Shown one piece after another: positions 34,720 to 41,598 of a DNA stretch of 64,000 nt. Position numbers and translations under genes: made by a program. Position 1 is the stretch's first letter, and every line of letters begins with the position of its first letter. The notes beneath the pieces are model-generated. The model was given only the letters and a program-made list of their open reading frames with translations, was not told where the DNA came from and ran no database searches. The DNA comes from Alkalihalobacillus sp. TS-13 (GTDB lineage Bacteria > Bacillota > Bacilli > Bacillales > Fictibacillaceae), in NCBI RefSeq assembly GCF_019720915.1, contig NZ_JAHKSI010000001.1:2914001-2978000 (forward strand), given 5' to 3'.

Positions 34720-35058
34720 ATGGCGAAATATATTGTGTTGACGAACAAAGATACATTTCAAACAATTCTAGAGAATGATGGACTGGAAACGGTTGAATCC
34801 TATCAGTTTTATTTTTTCGATAAGCTGAAATCAACCTATACGATCGCAAAGGTCCTTGATGATAATGCGAAAATCCAACTATACGAAAACTATGAAGGAA
34901 AAGAATATGTCAATCATATCCGAGTGAAGTTTTTTGAAACCTTCGAAAACATTGAGGATGCAAGAGAGGAATTATATGAGATCGTGAAAGCTTCCGGAAA
35001 CAGCGATGACTCTAAGTATTCTAAACTCGTGAAATCGGAGGCTGCTCCAGCGAACTGA
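34720..35058 (+). CDS. Unknown 112-aa protein of the GTATAC regulon
   Basis: Start ATG 34720 follows AAGGAGG; the frame upstream to 34651 has no site of its own. The protein is acidic, without signal or membrane segment, with a predicted alternation of strands and helices (MAKYIVLTNKDTF..., VESYQFYFFDKLK, YVNHIRVKFFETF) and a low-complexity tail. I do not recognise the family. It is the only gene of its unit, divergent from ferredoxin 2 and ending in a terminator. The shared operator suggests a role in the same pathway, perhaps as a small oxygenase or effector subunit. Confidence 0.75.
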   Translation: MAKYIVLTNKDTFQTILENDGLETVESYQFYFFDKLKSTYTIAKVLDDNAKIQLYENYEGKEYVNHIRVKFFETFENIEDAREELYEIVKASGNSDDSKYSKLVKSEAAPAN

Positions 35059-35079
35059 ACTGATCAAAAAATGTTCAAT

Positions 35080-35110
35080 AAAAAAACCTTGCCGGATAGG
35101 TAAGGTTTTT
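35080..35110 (+). terminator. Terminator of the 112-aa gene
   Basis: AAAACCTTGCC pairs with GGTAAGGTTTT around GGATA, followed by TTTTTACT. Confidence 0.85.
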
Positions 35111-35358
35111 ACTCGTGTGTAATAAATCGTTCCACTTAATACCTGTTTTTCGTTACTTTCAGCTTTTTATCACACTTTTTAACTCCATTTTCATAAATAG
35201 AACTGAAAAAGCTGTTGAATCGGATTCGATCAAGAGGAGTTCGTTGTTTTTCATAAGAGCTGAACTGTGGTATCTACAAAAAACAGAGGTCAAACTACAA
35301 AAATAAGAATTTATCTACAAAAAGAGAAGTGGTGCTGACTTCAAATAGACAGCCCTTC
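35111..35358. other. Gap without recognisable feature
   Basis: About 250 bp of A+T-rich DNA between the converging 112-aa gene and the permease gene. Short open frames have neither ribosome sites nor protein-like composition. Confidence 0.5.
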
Positions 35359-36741
35359 CTATATGATGAACTCCAGTAAAATTAAATACAGCATACTGCA
35401 ACATAAAAATAGTGCCGTAAAGGATATGTTCCAATTCGATACTTTGAACGAATTTGTTTTCACGATACTCGACATCAACCCGATCGTCGCATTATATGGT
35501 CCCATCAAGAAGGCAGCTACTGCTCCAGCCAGCATGGAAACCGTCAGGACGTACGGAGAAATCCCCATGTTTTTCGGATCAAGTGCTTCAGCCAGCAAAG
35601 CCAGTCCAACCGCCGGGTGCAGTCCGGTAAAAGCAAGCGCCAATGGGATGAATGGCAAGAGAATGATGAATACCTCACTCCCGATCAAATCCTTCACTGC
35701 TCCGATACCCGCATTCAATAACACATTCATATCGGAAAACTGGATTGCAGAGATGAAGAACCCTGCTGCAAGGAAAATGAAAAACTGTTCTTTCATTTTC
35801 AAGAGATGTGTTTGAAAATGATCCTTCAAACCAATTTTGAAGTCTTTGGTTTTCTTTAAAAACATTGTCCACCCAAGTGCAAACGGAATGACCAGTAATG
35901 ACACTAGGATGATGAATGAAAAAGTCAATTTCTGTTCTAAGATTGAAATCAGCACGTTGAAAATGATGATAGCAATGAAAATATGCGAGATCTTTCCTGA
36001 ACGCTCTTGTTCTTCTCCCACTTCAGTCGAAGCTGCCATTTCATTCACGGCATAATCGACCTCTCTTTGCCTCTTTTTCCTTGCGGTGAGTCTCCCCATA
36101 TACCAATCGAGCAACAGTCCCATGATACTTAGCGGCAGTACATACGGAAGCATCGATGCCCAGCTTACGCCTGTCATTTCGACTACAATCCCGACAATCG
36201 GCGTGACAGGTGCCCACATCAATGGCATCGCAAAACCATGTGTGATCGCACGGCTCATGAATCGTTCCCTGTTTTGCAAAGGGTACATGTTGGCTGCTGG
36301 ACGCATCGAGTAGTATGTCATTGGTAAGGTTGCCAGGTTCATGAATATGCTGAAAAAATACGATATACCCGAAGTCATTGAGTACAACTGCCCCGACGTT
36401 TTGACATTCCTGCGAATGAACTTTTGGATGCCTTTTGCGTAATTTCCTAGTTTGATAGGTAGCGCTAGGATCGGAACCATTGCAAAAAGTGTAAGCAAAT
36501 TCAACATCGGGCCAAACGAAAGCAGCACTTCCTTCCACCCCGCTCCGCTATTGATCAACATGAACAAACCTGAGGTCAAAAAGATTCCCCCGAGTATTTT
36601 CACAAATCGAGGCACTATGAAAAAAGTCAGCGCAACAATGGCCAAGCTGACAGAAGAAATCATAATTGTGATGTCCATCTTCGTAAAAACTTCTGATAGA
36701 ATATATAAAAAGATTGCGGTTGCACATAAAAGTTTAAGCAT
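35359..36741 (-). CDS. Polytopic permease of the GTATAC regulon, family unclear
   Basis: The 460-aa protein has about 11-12 membrane helices, with a charged cytoplasmic loop at about 225-250 (a stretch of KKRQREVDY). Segments such as NLATLPMTYYSMRPAANMYP, GFAMPLMWAPVTPIVGIVV and FTGLHPAVGLALLAEAL suggest an ion-transporter-like organic-anion carrier. I cannot name the family. It is monocistronic, with an operator site 44 bp upstream of its start, so it is probably a substrate or product carrier of the pathway. Confidence 0.72.
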   Translation of the reverse strand: MLKLLCATAIFLYILSEVFTKMDITIMISSVSLAIVALTFFIVPRFVKILGGIFLTSGLFMLINSGAGWKEVLLSFGPMLNLLTLFAMVPILALPIKLGNYAKGIQKFIRRNVKTSGQLYSMTSGISYFFSIFMNLATLPMTYYSMRPAANMYPLQNRERFMSRAITHGFAMPLMWAPVTPIVGIVVEMTGVSWASMLPYVLPLSIMGLLLDWYMGRLTARKKRQREVDYAVNEMAASTEVGEEQERSGKISHIFIAIIIFNVLISILEQKLTFSFIILVSLLVIPFALGWTMFLKKTKDFKIGLKDHFQTHLLKMKEQFFIFLAAGFFISAIQFSDMNVLLNAGIGAVKDLIGSEVFIILLPFIPLALAFTGLHPAVGLALLAEALDPKNMGISPYVLTVSMLAGAVAAFLMGPYNATIGLMSSIVKTNSFKVSNWNISFTALFLCCSMLYLILLEFII

Positions 36742-36781
36742 ACCATCACCTGATTCCTGAAATATCTATCATTTTATACTA

Positions 36782-36793
36782 ATGGTATACATT
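36782..36793. promoter_or_regulatory. GTATAC operator site 8 (permease)
   Basis: ATGGTATACATT, core at 36785-36790, 44 bp upstream of the permease start. Confidence 0.62.
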
Positions 36794-36922
36794 TTACTAG
36801 GATTCTTTACGATTTTAAAATGATAGCTATCAAAATCGATATTCTCATCCAAGAGTGAAATCGCTCAAAAACACTGTTATAATAAGGTTTAATTCCTCTA
36901 TCAACATCTAGACCGAAACCTC

Positions 36923-36935
36923 CTGGTATACCAAA
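36923..36935. promoter_or_regulatory. GTATAC operator site 9
   Basis: CTGGTATACCAAA, core at 36926-36931, between the permease promoter and the peptide-gene promoter; strongly symmetrical. Confidence 0.65.
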
Positions 36936-36984
36936 ATTAGAATTTTTAGATAATTTAAGCATTCATAAGTTGAAATTTTGGTAT

Positions 36985-36996
36985 TTGGTATACAAT
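36985..36996. promoter_or_regulatory. GTATAC operator site 10 (peptide gene)
   Basis: TTGGTATACAAT-like copy, core at 36988-36993, ending just before the -35 box at 37001. Its centre is 62 bp from site 9. Confidence 0.7.
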
Positions 36997-37000
36997 TTTA

Positions 37001-37029
37001 TTGACAATATAATAATAACCGCCTATAAT
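37001..37029 (+). promoter_or_regulatory. Consensus sigma-A promoter of the 28-aa peptide gene
   Basis: TTGACA (37001-37006) and TATAAT (37024-37029) with exactly 17 bp between them, both perfect matches to the sigma-A consensus. The predicted start of transcription is at about 37036, at the beginning of repeat copy C. Confidence 0.85.
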
Positions 37030-37034
37030 GAAAA

Positions 37035-37124
37035 TAAAGAAAACTTGTCAAAGCCAAGCATTTTGGCGAAGGCTGAGACATAGTTGCGCTTATATTGAAG
37101 AAAGTATTTAATACTTTCTTTAAA
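37035..37124 (+). repeat. Three-hairpin ~90-nt repeat, copy C (5' leader of the peptide gene)
   Basis: Full-length copy with GAAAGTATTTAATACTTTC at its end. It falls in the leader between the consensus promoter and the 28-aa ORF, so it would be transcribed. Confidence 0.88.
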
Positions 37125-37164
37125 TATAAAGAAAACTTCATATTCATTTGTAGGAGGGAGAACC

Positions 37165-37251
37165 ATGTTTAACTTTTTCTTTGGTTCAAAAAAAGCGTTA
37201 GACAAAGCGAACCGCAAGCTAGCCAGACTAAAAAGAACATTGAAGTTCTAA
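37165..37251 (+). CDS. 28-aa basic peptide
   Basis: ATG 37165 follows the strong site AGGAGGGAG by four bases (TAGGAGGGAGAACC-ATG). The 28-codon frame begins MFNFFFGSKKALDKANRK and ends RTLKF; it has an aromatic N-terminus and ten Lys/Arg. A consensus promoter with an adjacent operator lies upstream, and hairpin repeats stand on both sides. No family recognised. The promoter, operator and ribosome site are the support for translation. Confidence 0.65.
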   Translation: MFNFFFGSKKALDKANRKLARLKRTLKF

Positions 37252-37260
37252 ATAATAAAT

Positions 37261-37350
37261 AAAGAAAACTTGGCAAAGCCAAGCCTAATGCGTAGGCCGA
37301 GCCATTAGTTGCACTTATACTAAAGAAAGTATTTGATACTTTCTTTAAGT
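37261..37350 (+). repeat. Three-hairpin ~90-nt repeat, copy D
   Basis: Best preserved copy. Hairpins: CTTGGC-AAA-GCCAAG, GCCTA-ATGCG-TAGGC, and AAAGAAAGTAT-TTG-ATACTTTCTTT. It begins ten bases after the stop of the 28-aa peptide gene. Confidence 0.92.
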
Positions 37351-37357
37351 GAAATGA

Positions 37358-37402
37358 TAAACCCCGATTGTTGAGGATTCCATCAACTTTCGGGGTTTTT
37401 AT
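37358..37402. terminator. Bidirectional terminator between peptide and APC genes
   Basis: AAACCCCGATTGTTGA pairs with TCAACTTTCGGGGTTT around an eight-base loop; TTTTTATT on the plus side and an A-run (T-run on the minus strand) on the other. Confidence 0.85.
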
Positions 37403-37407
37403 TATTC

Positions 37408-38808
37408 TTACATCTTCACTTCCAACTTTTCATCCGGTTGTGCTTTTTCTTCATACTTTCCTTTGTTCATTTGCAAGAAGTAATAGGCGCCGATCAGGAA
37501 CCAGACTGCTATCATGATCCATTCGGCGGGCCATACGAGTGCTGCTGGCATCCCTGGCATATAAAGGCTGATGAATCCAACACTCAAAACAAGTGCGATC
37601 CAGCCCACAGCATTTCCTTTCCCTGCCCTGAACGGTCTATCCATTCCAGGTTCTCTCTTACGTAAAACAAGGAATGCCAGTGCAACCATGAAATAAGCGA
37701 CGACGATGCCAAGTCCTCCTGCATCAACAATCCAAACCAACGCTGGTCGGCCGAGTAATGGTGCAAGTACTGCCAGTCCGCCAATCGCCAAAATCGCATT
37801 GGATGGCGTCTTGTACTTTGGATGCAAGAACCCGAACCACCCAGGGAGCATTCCGGATTTCGCCATCGCAAACACGACACGGCTTCCACCGATGATGAAA
37901 GCATTCCAGCTCGTGATGATCCCCGCTACTCCACCTAAAATCAAGATGTTCCCGAAGGTTTGCGAACCGAACGCTGCTGCCATCGCGTCCGCTGTGGCAA
38001 GTTCGGTGTTCCCTAGAGCCGTTTTATCGAGTGACAGGCCCACACCTAACGCGATCAACATATAAAAGACGACCGCACATCCAACTGAAAAAATGAGCAC
38101 TTTACCGATTTGTTTGAATGGCAGGTTCACTTCTTCTGCAACCTGAGGAATGACATCAAATCCGACGAACAAAAAAGGAACCATGATCAGGACGGTCATC
38201 ACGCCTCCTGCTCCACCAAGAAAATATGGATCCAGGTTTGCGGTACTGCCTCCGACCGCAGATCCGAAAATGAGCATGAGACCGATTCCGACAATGAGGA
38301 TCGTCAAAACCATTTGTACCAAAACAGCTGGTTTTACCCCGAAATAATTGATAAGCGTGATGAAAATCGAGCCTGCCATTCCGATCAGCACCCAGGTCAG
38401 ATAGACGTCCCAGCCAGCAATCGTCCATAGATAACCAGCTTGATATTCTGGGAGGATATAATCAACGACCGTTGGCAAGGCGACAGCCTCGAAGGTAACG
38501 ACGGAGACATAGCCTAACGTGATCGCCCAGGAAGCGATGAATGACGCCTTCTTCCCTAATGCCCTATGGACATAGGCATGCTCTCCCCCGACTTCCGGCA
38601 TGGCGGAGGCGAGTTCCGAATACGTAAGCCCGACAAAAATGACTAACACGCCACCGATTGCAAAGGCAAGGACTGCCCCCATCGATCCAGCCGAAGTGAT
38701 CCACTCCCCAGATAGGACGACCCAGCCCCACCCGAGCATCGCACCAATTGCGAGTACGAGAACATCCCACTGTGAAAGCACTCGTTTCATCTTGTTTTGT
38801 CCATCCAT
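37408..38808 (-). CDS. APC family amino acid permease
   Basis: Start ATG 38808 (MDGQNKMKR...) has GTGAGG upstream; an earlier in-frame start (38841) is less well placed. The 466-aa protein has 12 membrane helices and the APC start LAIGAMLGWGWVVLSGEWI and SGMLPGWFGFLHPKYKTPSNA. The substrate (amino acid or amine) cannot be inferred. No GTATAC operator lies in its leader, so its link to the neighbouring regulon is uncertain. Confidence 0.85.
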   Translation of the reverse strand: MDGQNKMKRVLSQWDVLVLAIGAMLGWGWVVLSGEWITSAGSMGAVLAFAIGGVLVIFVGLTYSELASAMPEVGGEHAYVHRALGKKASFIASWAITLGYVSVVTFEAVALPTVVDYILPEYQAGYLWTIAGWDVYLTWVLIGMAGSIFITLINYFGVKPAVLVQMVLTILIVGIGLMLIFGSAVGGSTANLDPYFLGGAGGVMTVLIMVPFLFVGFDVIPQVAEEVNLPFKQIGKVLIFSVGCAVVFYMLIALGVGLSLDKTALGNTELATADAMAAAFGSQTFGNILILGGVAGIITSWNAFIIGGSRVVFAMAKSGMLPGWFGFLHPKYKTPSNAILAIGGLAVLAPLLGRPALVWIVDAGGLGIVVAYFMVALAFLVLRKREPGMDRPFRAGKGNAVGWIALVLSVGFISLYMPGMPAALVWPAEWIMIAVWFLIGAYYFLQMNKGKYEEKAQPDEKLEVKM

Positions 38809-38992
38809 TTTTGACCTCACTCCTTTGAATTTTTTCTGCATTTTAGATAAGTTTATTTACTAGAATAATATTGTTTTTCATTATATCAAAACAGTTGAAA
38901 AATTCAGAGTATTTTGGCGTGTGAAATGGTGGTAGTGCCATTATTCTTGAGGATATGAGAAATTGAGGCAAAATCTCTCAGCCATCATCGTA

Positions 38993-39039
38993 CATACTTC
39001 GGGTGGAAAGCGACTATAGTCCGCTTTCTTTTTCCGACA
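38993..39039. repeat. Dispersed CTATAG-type repeat, copy 2
   Basis: Best copy: GAAAGCGACTATAGTCCGCTTTC is a near-perfect palindrome (one bulged C). Tail TTTTTCCGACA as in the other copies. Confidence 0.7.
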
Positions 39040-39076
39040 GGGAGTTTGCACTATTTTATTGGTTTTTTAAGACGAA

Positions 39077-39100
39077 AAAACTCATCCGAGGATGAGTTTT
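39077..39100 (-). terminator. Terminator downstream of the MBL gene
   Basis: AAAACTCATCC pairs with GGATGAGTTTT around GA, followed on the minus strand by TTTTTTC. It is 95 bases after the MBL stop. Confidence 0.7.
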
Positions 39101-39194
39101 CACTAAATTTCATCTTAAAATTGGGCTTGAGGAAGGTGATCGCGGTGACCACCCTTTCTCTGAAGACCATTATCTACAAAAACGGTCTTCCCGC

Positions 39195-40169
39195 TTAAAT
39201 CGCTCGATACCACCAGACTCCATCCCGGATTTCTTTCGTCACTTTCTCGTGTCCTTCAAGATAATCCAGATGCCCGATGATTTCAGACATGACAAGTGAG
39301 AATTGGCTTTCGTATTTACCCCGGTACATCGTTTGGGCGAGTTCGCTCGCAGTCTCGACTCCATTTTTTACATGGTCTAGCACCTTGTCGGCTTTTCTTT
39401 TTATTCCGTCCAGCCTGACCTCAATCAGATCTTTAGGGTTTTCGATCAGTTCACCGTGTCCCGGAAAAACGACCTGCACATTGTAGGAGCGCAATTTTTT
39501 TAACGACTTTTCAAGTTCCAGTACTGTTTTTATGCGCACCCCTTCACGGTCAGGCTCAACAAGGGCGTTACTTGAAATATGGTCAATCAAAAGATCCCCG
39601 CCAAACAACCATTCACGCTCCCGATCCAGGAAAACCAAATGGTCCGGCGAATGCCCTGGTGTAGGGATCAGCTCCAGCCCTGCAATCGTCTCATGATCAA
39701 TAGGCGTCAGGTCAGCTTGGATCCTCTTTTTATCATGATTCTCGAAGGCATCTTCTAACTTTCGGATCTGTTTCTCTCCAGCCTCGCCGCATCCCATCTC
39801 CTTATATAAACGCGCAAAAAACTCAATTCTCATGCGGAAAAAGTCCTTGTCTCTTTTTAAACGATGAATAGACTTATCAGGAACATACACTGGAATATTC
39901 CGCTTAGCCACAATTCGATCCACCAACCCGACATGGTCCTCATGATTATGAGTGATGATGATCCGCTCCAAATCCTCAAATGAAAAACCCTTACAGTTCA
40001 ACAAGTGAGTGAAAGCTTCCCAGCACTTTCCGCTATTGATTCCGGCGTCGATCAGCGACAGTTGCCCCTCTTCTTCTACCAAGTAAAAATTGAAGGAAGC
40101 TAGGTCAGAACTAGTCGGAACCTTGATCGAGTGCACGGTCCGGCCGTTATCTTGAATTTCTTCTGTCAT
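39195..40169 (-). CDS. Metallo-beta-lactamase-fold hydrolase
   Basis: Start ATG 40169 (MTEEIQDNGR...) follows AAGGA at a ten-base spacing; the frame upstream to 40349 is A+T-rich non-coding DNA. The 324-aa protein has THNHEDH (zinc binding), GHSPDHLVFLD and FPGHGE, then a C-terminal helical domain (about 245-320) typical of the glyoxalase-II/LACTB2-like group. It hydrolyses a thioester, ester or lactone of unknown identity. Confidence 0.87.
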   Translation of the reverse strand: MTEEIQDNGRTVHSIKVPTSSDLASFNFYLVEEEGQLSLIDAGINSGKCWEAFTHLLNCKGFSFEDLERIIITHNHEDHVGLVDRIVAKRNIPVYVPDKSIHRLKRDKDFFRMRIEFFARLYKEMGCGEAGEKQIRKLEDAFENHDKKRIQADLTPIDHETIAGLELIPTPGHSPDHLVFLDREREWLFGGDLLIDHISSNALVEPDREGVRIKTVLELEKSLKKLRSYNVQVVFPGHGELIENPKDLIEVRLDGIKRKADKVLDHVKNGVETASELAQTMYRGKYESQFSLVMSEIIGHLDYLEGHEKVTKEIRDGVWWYRAI

Positions 40170-40373
40170 TATGTACACATCCTTAGCACATACTCTATTC
40201 ATTACTCTATACCATTTGAGGCTGCCCTTTCCACTTTCAAACATAATCCTAGAAAATTCGTATGGAATTCCAGAAAAACAGCTTCGAATCCTAGAATTTT
40301 TATCTATAATTCTAGAAATTAGTAACGATGTACTATCCAAAACAGCCACCCTCTCAGATGGCTGTCTCTATGT

Positions 40374-40640
40374 TTATTCTTTTATCCAAACGAATTCATA
40401 CGGTCCAAGCTTCAGGATTCCGTCAACTGGTTCTCCGCTCAACAGATCGGTTCCGTGAACACCTGCGTTAACAGTCGTTTTCTCACTGTTTAGGTTCACG
40501 ACAAAATAGACGCTGTCACCTTCACCAATACGTTTTAAAGCAAAAACTTCTTCTCCAAGATCAAGCACTTCTTGCTTTGCATATGGCGAGAAGGCTTTTT
40601 CCGTTTTCCGCACCTGGATCATTTCAGACAAACTCCGAGA
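40374..40640 (-). pseudogene. C-terminal fragment of a GH13 sucrose-phosphorylase-like enzyme
   Basis: The minus-strand frame SRSLSEMIQVRKTEKAFSPY through EVLDLGEEVFALKRIGEGDS to GPYEFVWIKE is the C-terminal beta domain of GH13 phosphorylases/glucosyltransferases. The catalytic barrel is missing; upstream the frame continues into 21-bp repeats and the neighbouring gene. It is a deletion remnant of about 88 codons. Confidence 0.65.
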
Positions 40641-40660
40641 GATACCTCCCGGAGTCCATT

Positions 40661-40690
40661 TGTCGCGATTATCTGAAATCTTGTCGCGAT
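40661..40690. repeat. 21-bp-period TGTCGYGAT repeat, locus A
   Basis: TGTCGCGAT at 40661 and 40682, 21 bp apart, touching the stop of the STAS gene. Related units occur at 49636 and 61581. Confidence 0.7.
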
Positions 40691-41046
40691 TACTGTTTGA
40701 GCCACTTCCACGCTTCTTCTTGCTCGCTTTTATCAAAGTGTTTCGAAGTGATACCAGGCAAGTGATCACCCAGTTTAGTAAATTTCTCAATGGAAGATTT
40801 CTCACTGACAACCGCAAGCTTATTGAACTGATCCCAACGTTTCGTATCAAACTTCATCCCTTCAACGAGACCTTTGAACGTTGTACCATCCAACTCATCA
40901 AAGATTGCAATGACATTGAAATCTTCGTTATTCTCAAAATTGGATTCTACATACTGATCAAGCTTATTTGCATCCTCTTCTCTGGCTTTCCCGTGAACTT
41001 CCAAAGCAACTGTATTCGGATCTTGACTCGGAAGGATTTCGAACAT
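40690..41046 (-). CDS. STAS domain protein (SpoIIAA-like)
   Basis: The 118-aa protein begins MFEILPSQDPNTVALEVHGK after a GGAGG site and has the STAS/SpoIIAA-like pattern of strands and helices (FNVIAIFDELDGTTFKGLVE, KLAVVSEKSSIEKF, EEAWKWLKQ). Related short proteins of unknown role are common in Bacilli. It lies 30 bases after the DUF2512 gene and may be co-transcribed with it. Confidence 0.8.
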   Translation of the reverse strand: MFEILPSQDPNTVALEVHGKAREEDANKLDQYVESNFENNEDFNVIAIFDELDGTTFKGLVEGMKFDTKRWDQFNKLAVVSEKSSIEKFTKLGDHLPGITSKHFDKSEQEEAWKWLKQ

Positions 41047-41076
41047 ACGTCATAACCTCCTTTTCACACAAAAACC

Positions 41077-41460
41077 TTAATGGGTGTGCTGCGCTTTCAG
41101 ATGTTTTGTCGCACCTAATTCTTTTCGTAATATATAAAAATGGAAGAAGTGTTCACCGAGTGCGATGACTGATGCGGTTATTGCTGCTGCCACCGCCATT
41201 GTACCTGCTTGTAAGCCTGTCAGGACAATACCCACTGCCCAGACAAAAATAAATGTGAGACCTAAATCTGCCATCGTTGCTTTCATGTTAGTGAATTTCG
41301 GCAGGATAACGAGGTCTCCGATGATATAGGAAACGCCTCCTAGAACGACAGTAAGAATCACCACGTTCATTATGGAGATGCCGAACCCTAATCCGAGAAT
41401 CAGATACACTAGCGGAAGTGTTATGCCTGCTTTGATCGCGAGTGCTTTTACATGGTCCAT
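41077..41460 (-). CDS. DUF2512 (YndM-like) membrane protein
   Basis: The 127-aa protein has four membrane helices and the family pattern HVKALAIKAGITLPLVYLIL, YIIGDLVILPKFTNMKATMA and a C-terminal EHFFHFYILR. DUF2512 proteins are found in Bacillales and have no assigned function. Start ATG 41460 follows AAGGAGGG. Confidence 0.85.
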   Translation of the reverse strand: MDHVKALAIKAGITLPLVYLILGLGFGISIMNVVILTVVLGGVSYIIGDLVILPKFTNMKATMADLGLTFIFVWAVGIVLTGLQAGTMAVAAAITASVIALGEHFFHFYILRKELGATKHLKAQHTH

Positions 41461-41598
41461 GATTTTTCCCTCCTTATAAAAAGAAAGAGTTTTTCATCCT
41501 TGACCAGTTCGTTTACACTCATTTCCGATCCATAGTGTCACTCCTTATAAAATATCTTTATAGTAATGTTCCCGGGCGACAGAACTTAAAACGTTTGA

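Larger units (their letters stand above)
38809..39194. other. Intergenic region with repeat and terminator
   Basis: The 386 bp between the APC and MBL genes hold CTATAG-type repeat copy 2 (38993-39039) and a terminator (39077-39100). No gene is supported. Confidence 0.6.

Noticed and set aside
35115-35306. 63-codon plus-strand ORF after the 112-aa gene
   Set aside because: No ribosome site, starts within the terminator's tail, and composition is not protein-like.
40170-40349. 60-codon extension at the start of the MBL gene
   Set aside because: The DNA is A+T-rich with CTAGAA repeats, and the translation lacks any family similarity; ATG 40169 has the ribosome site.
41448-41522. 24-codon ORF (MSVNELVKDEKLFLF...) overlapping the DUF2512 start
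   Set aside because: Spacing from the nearest AAGGAG is 16 bases and there is no similarity to a known protein; it may be a coupling leader but is not supported enough to annotate.
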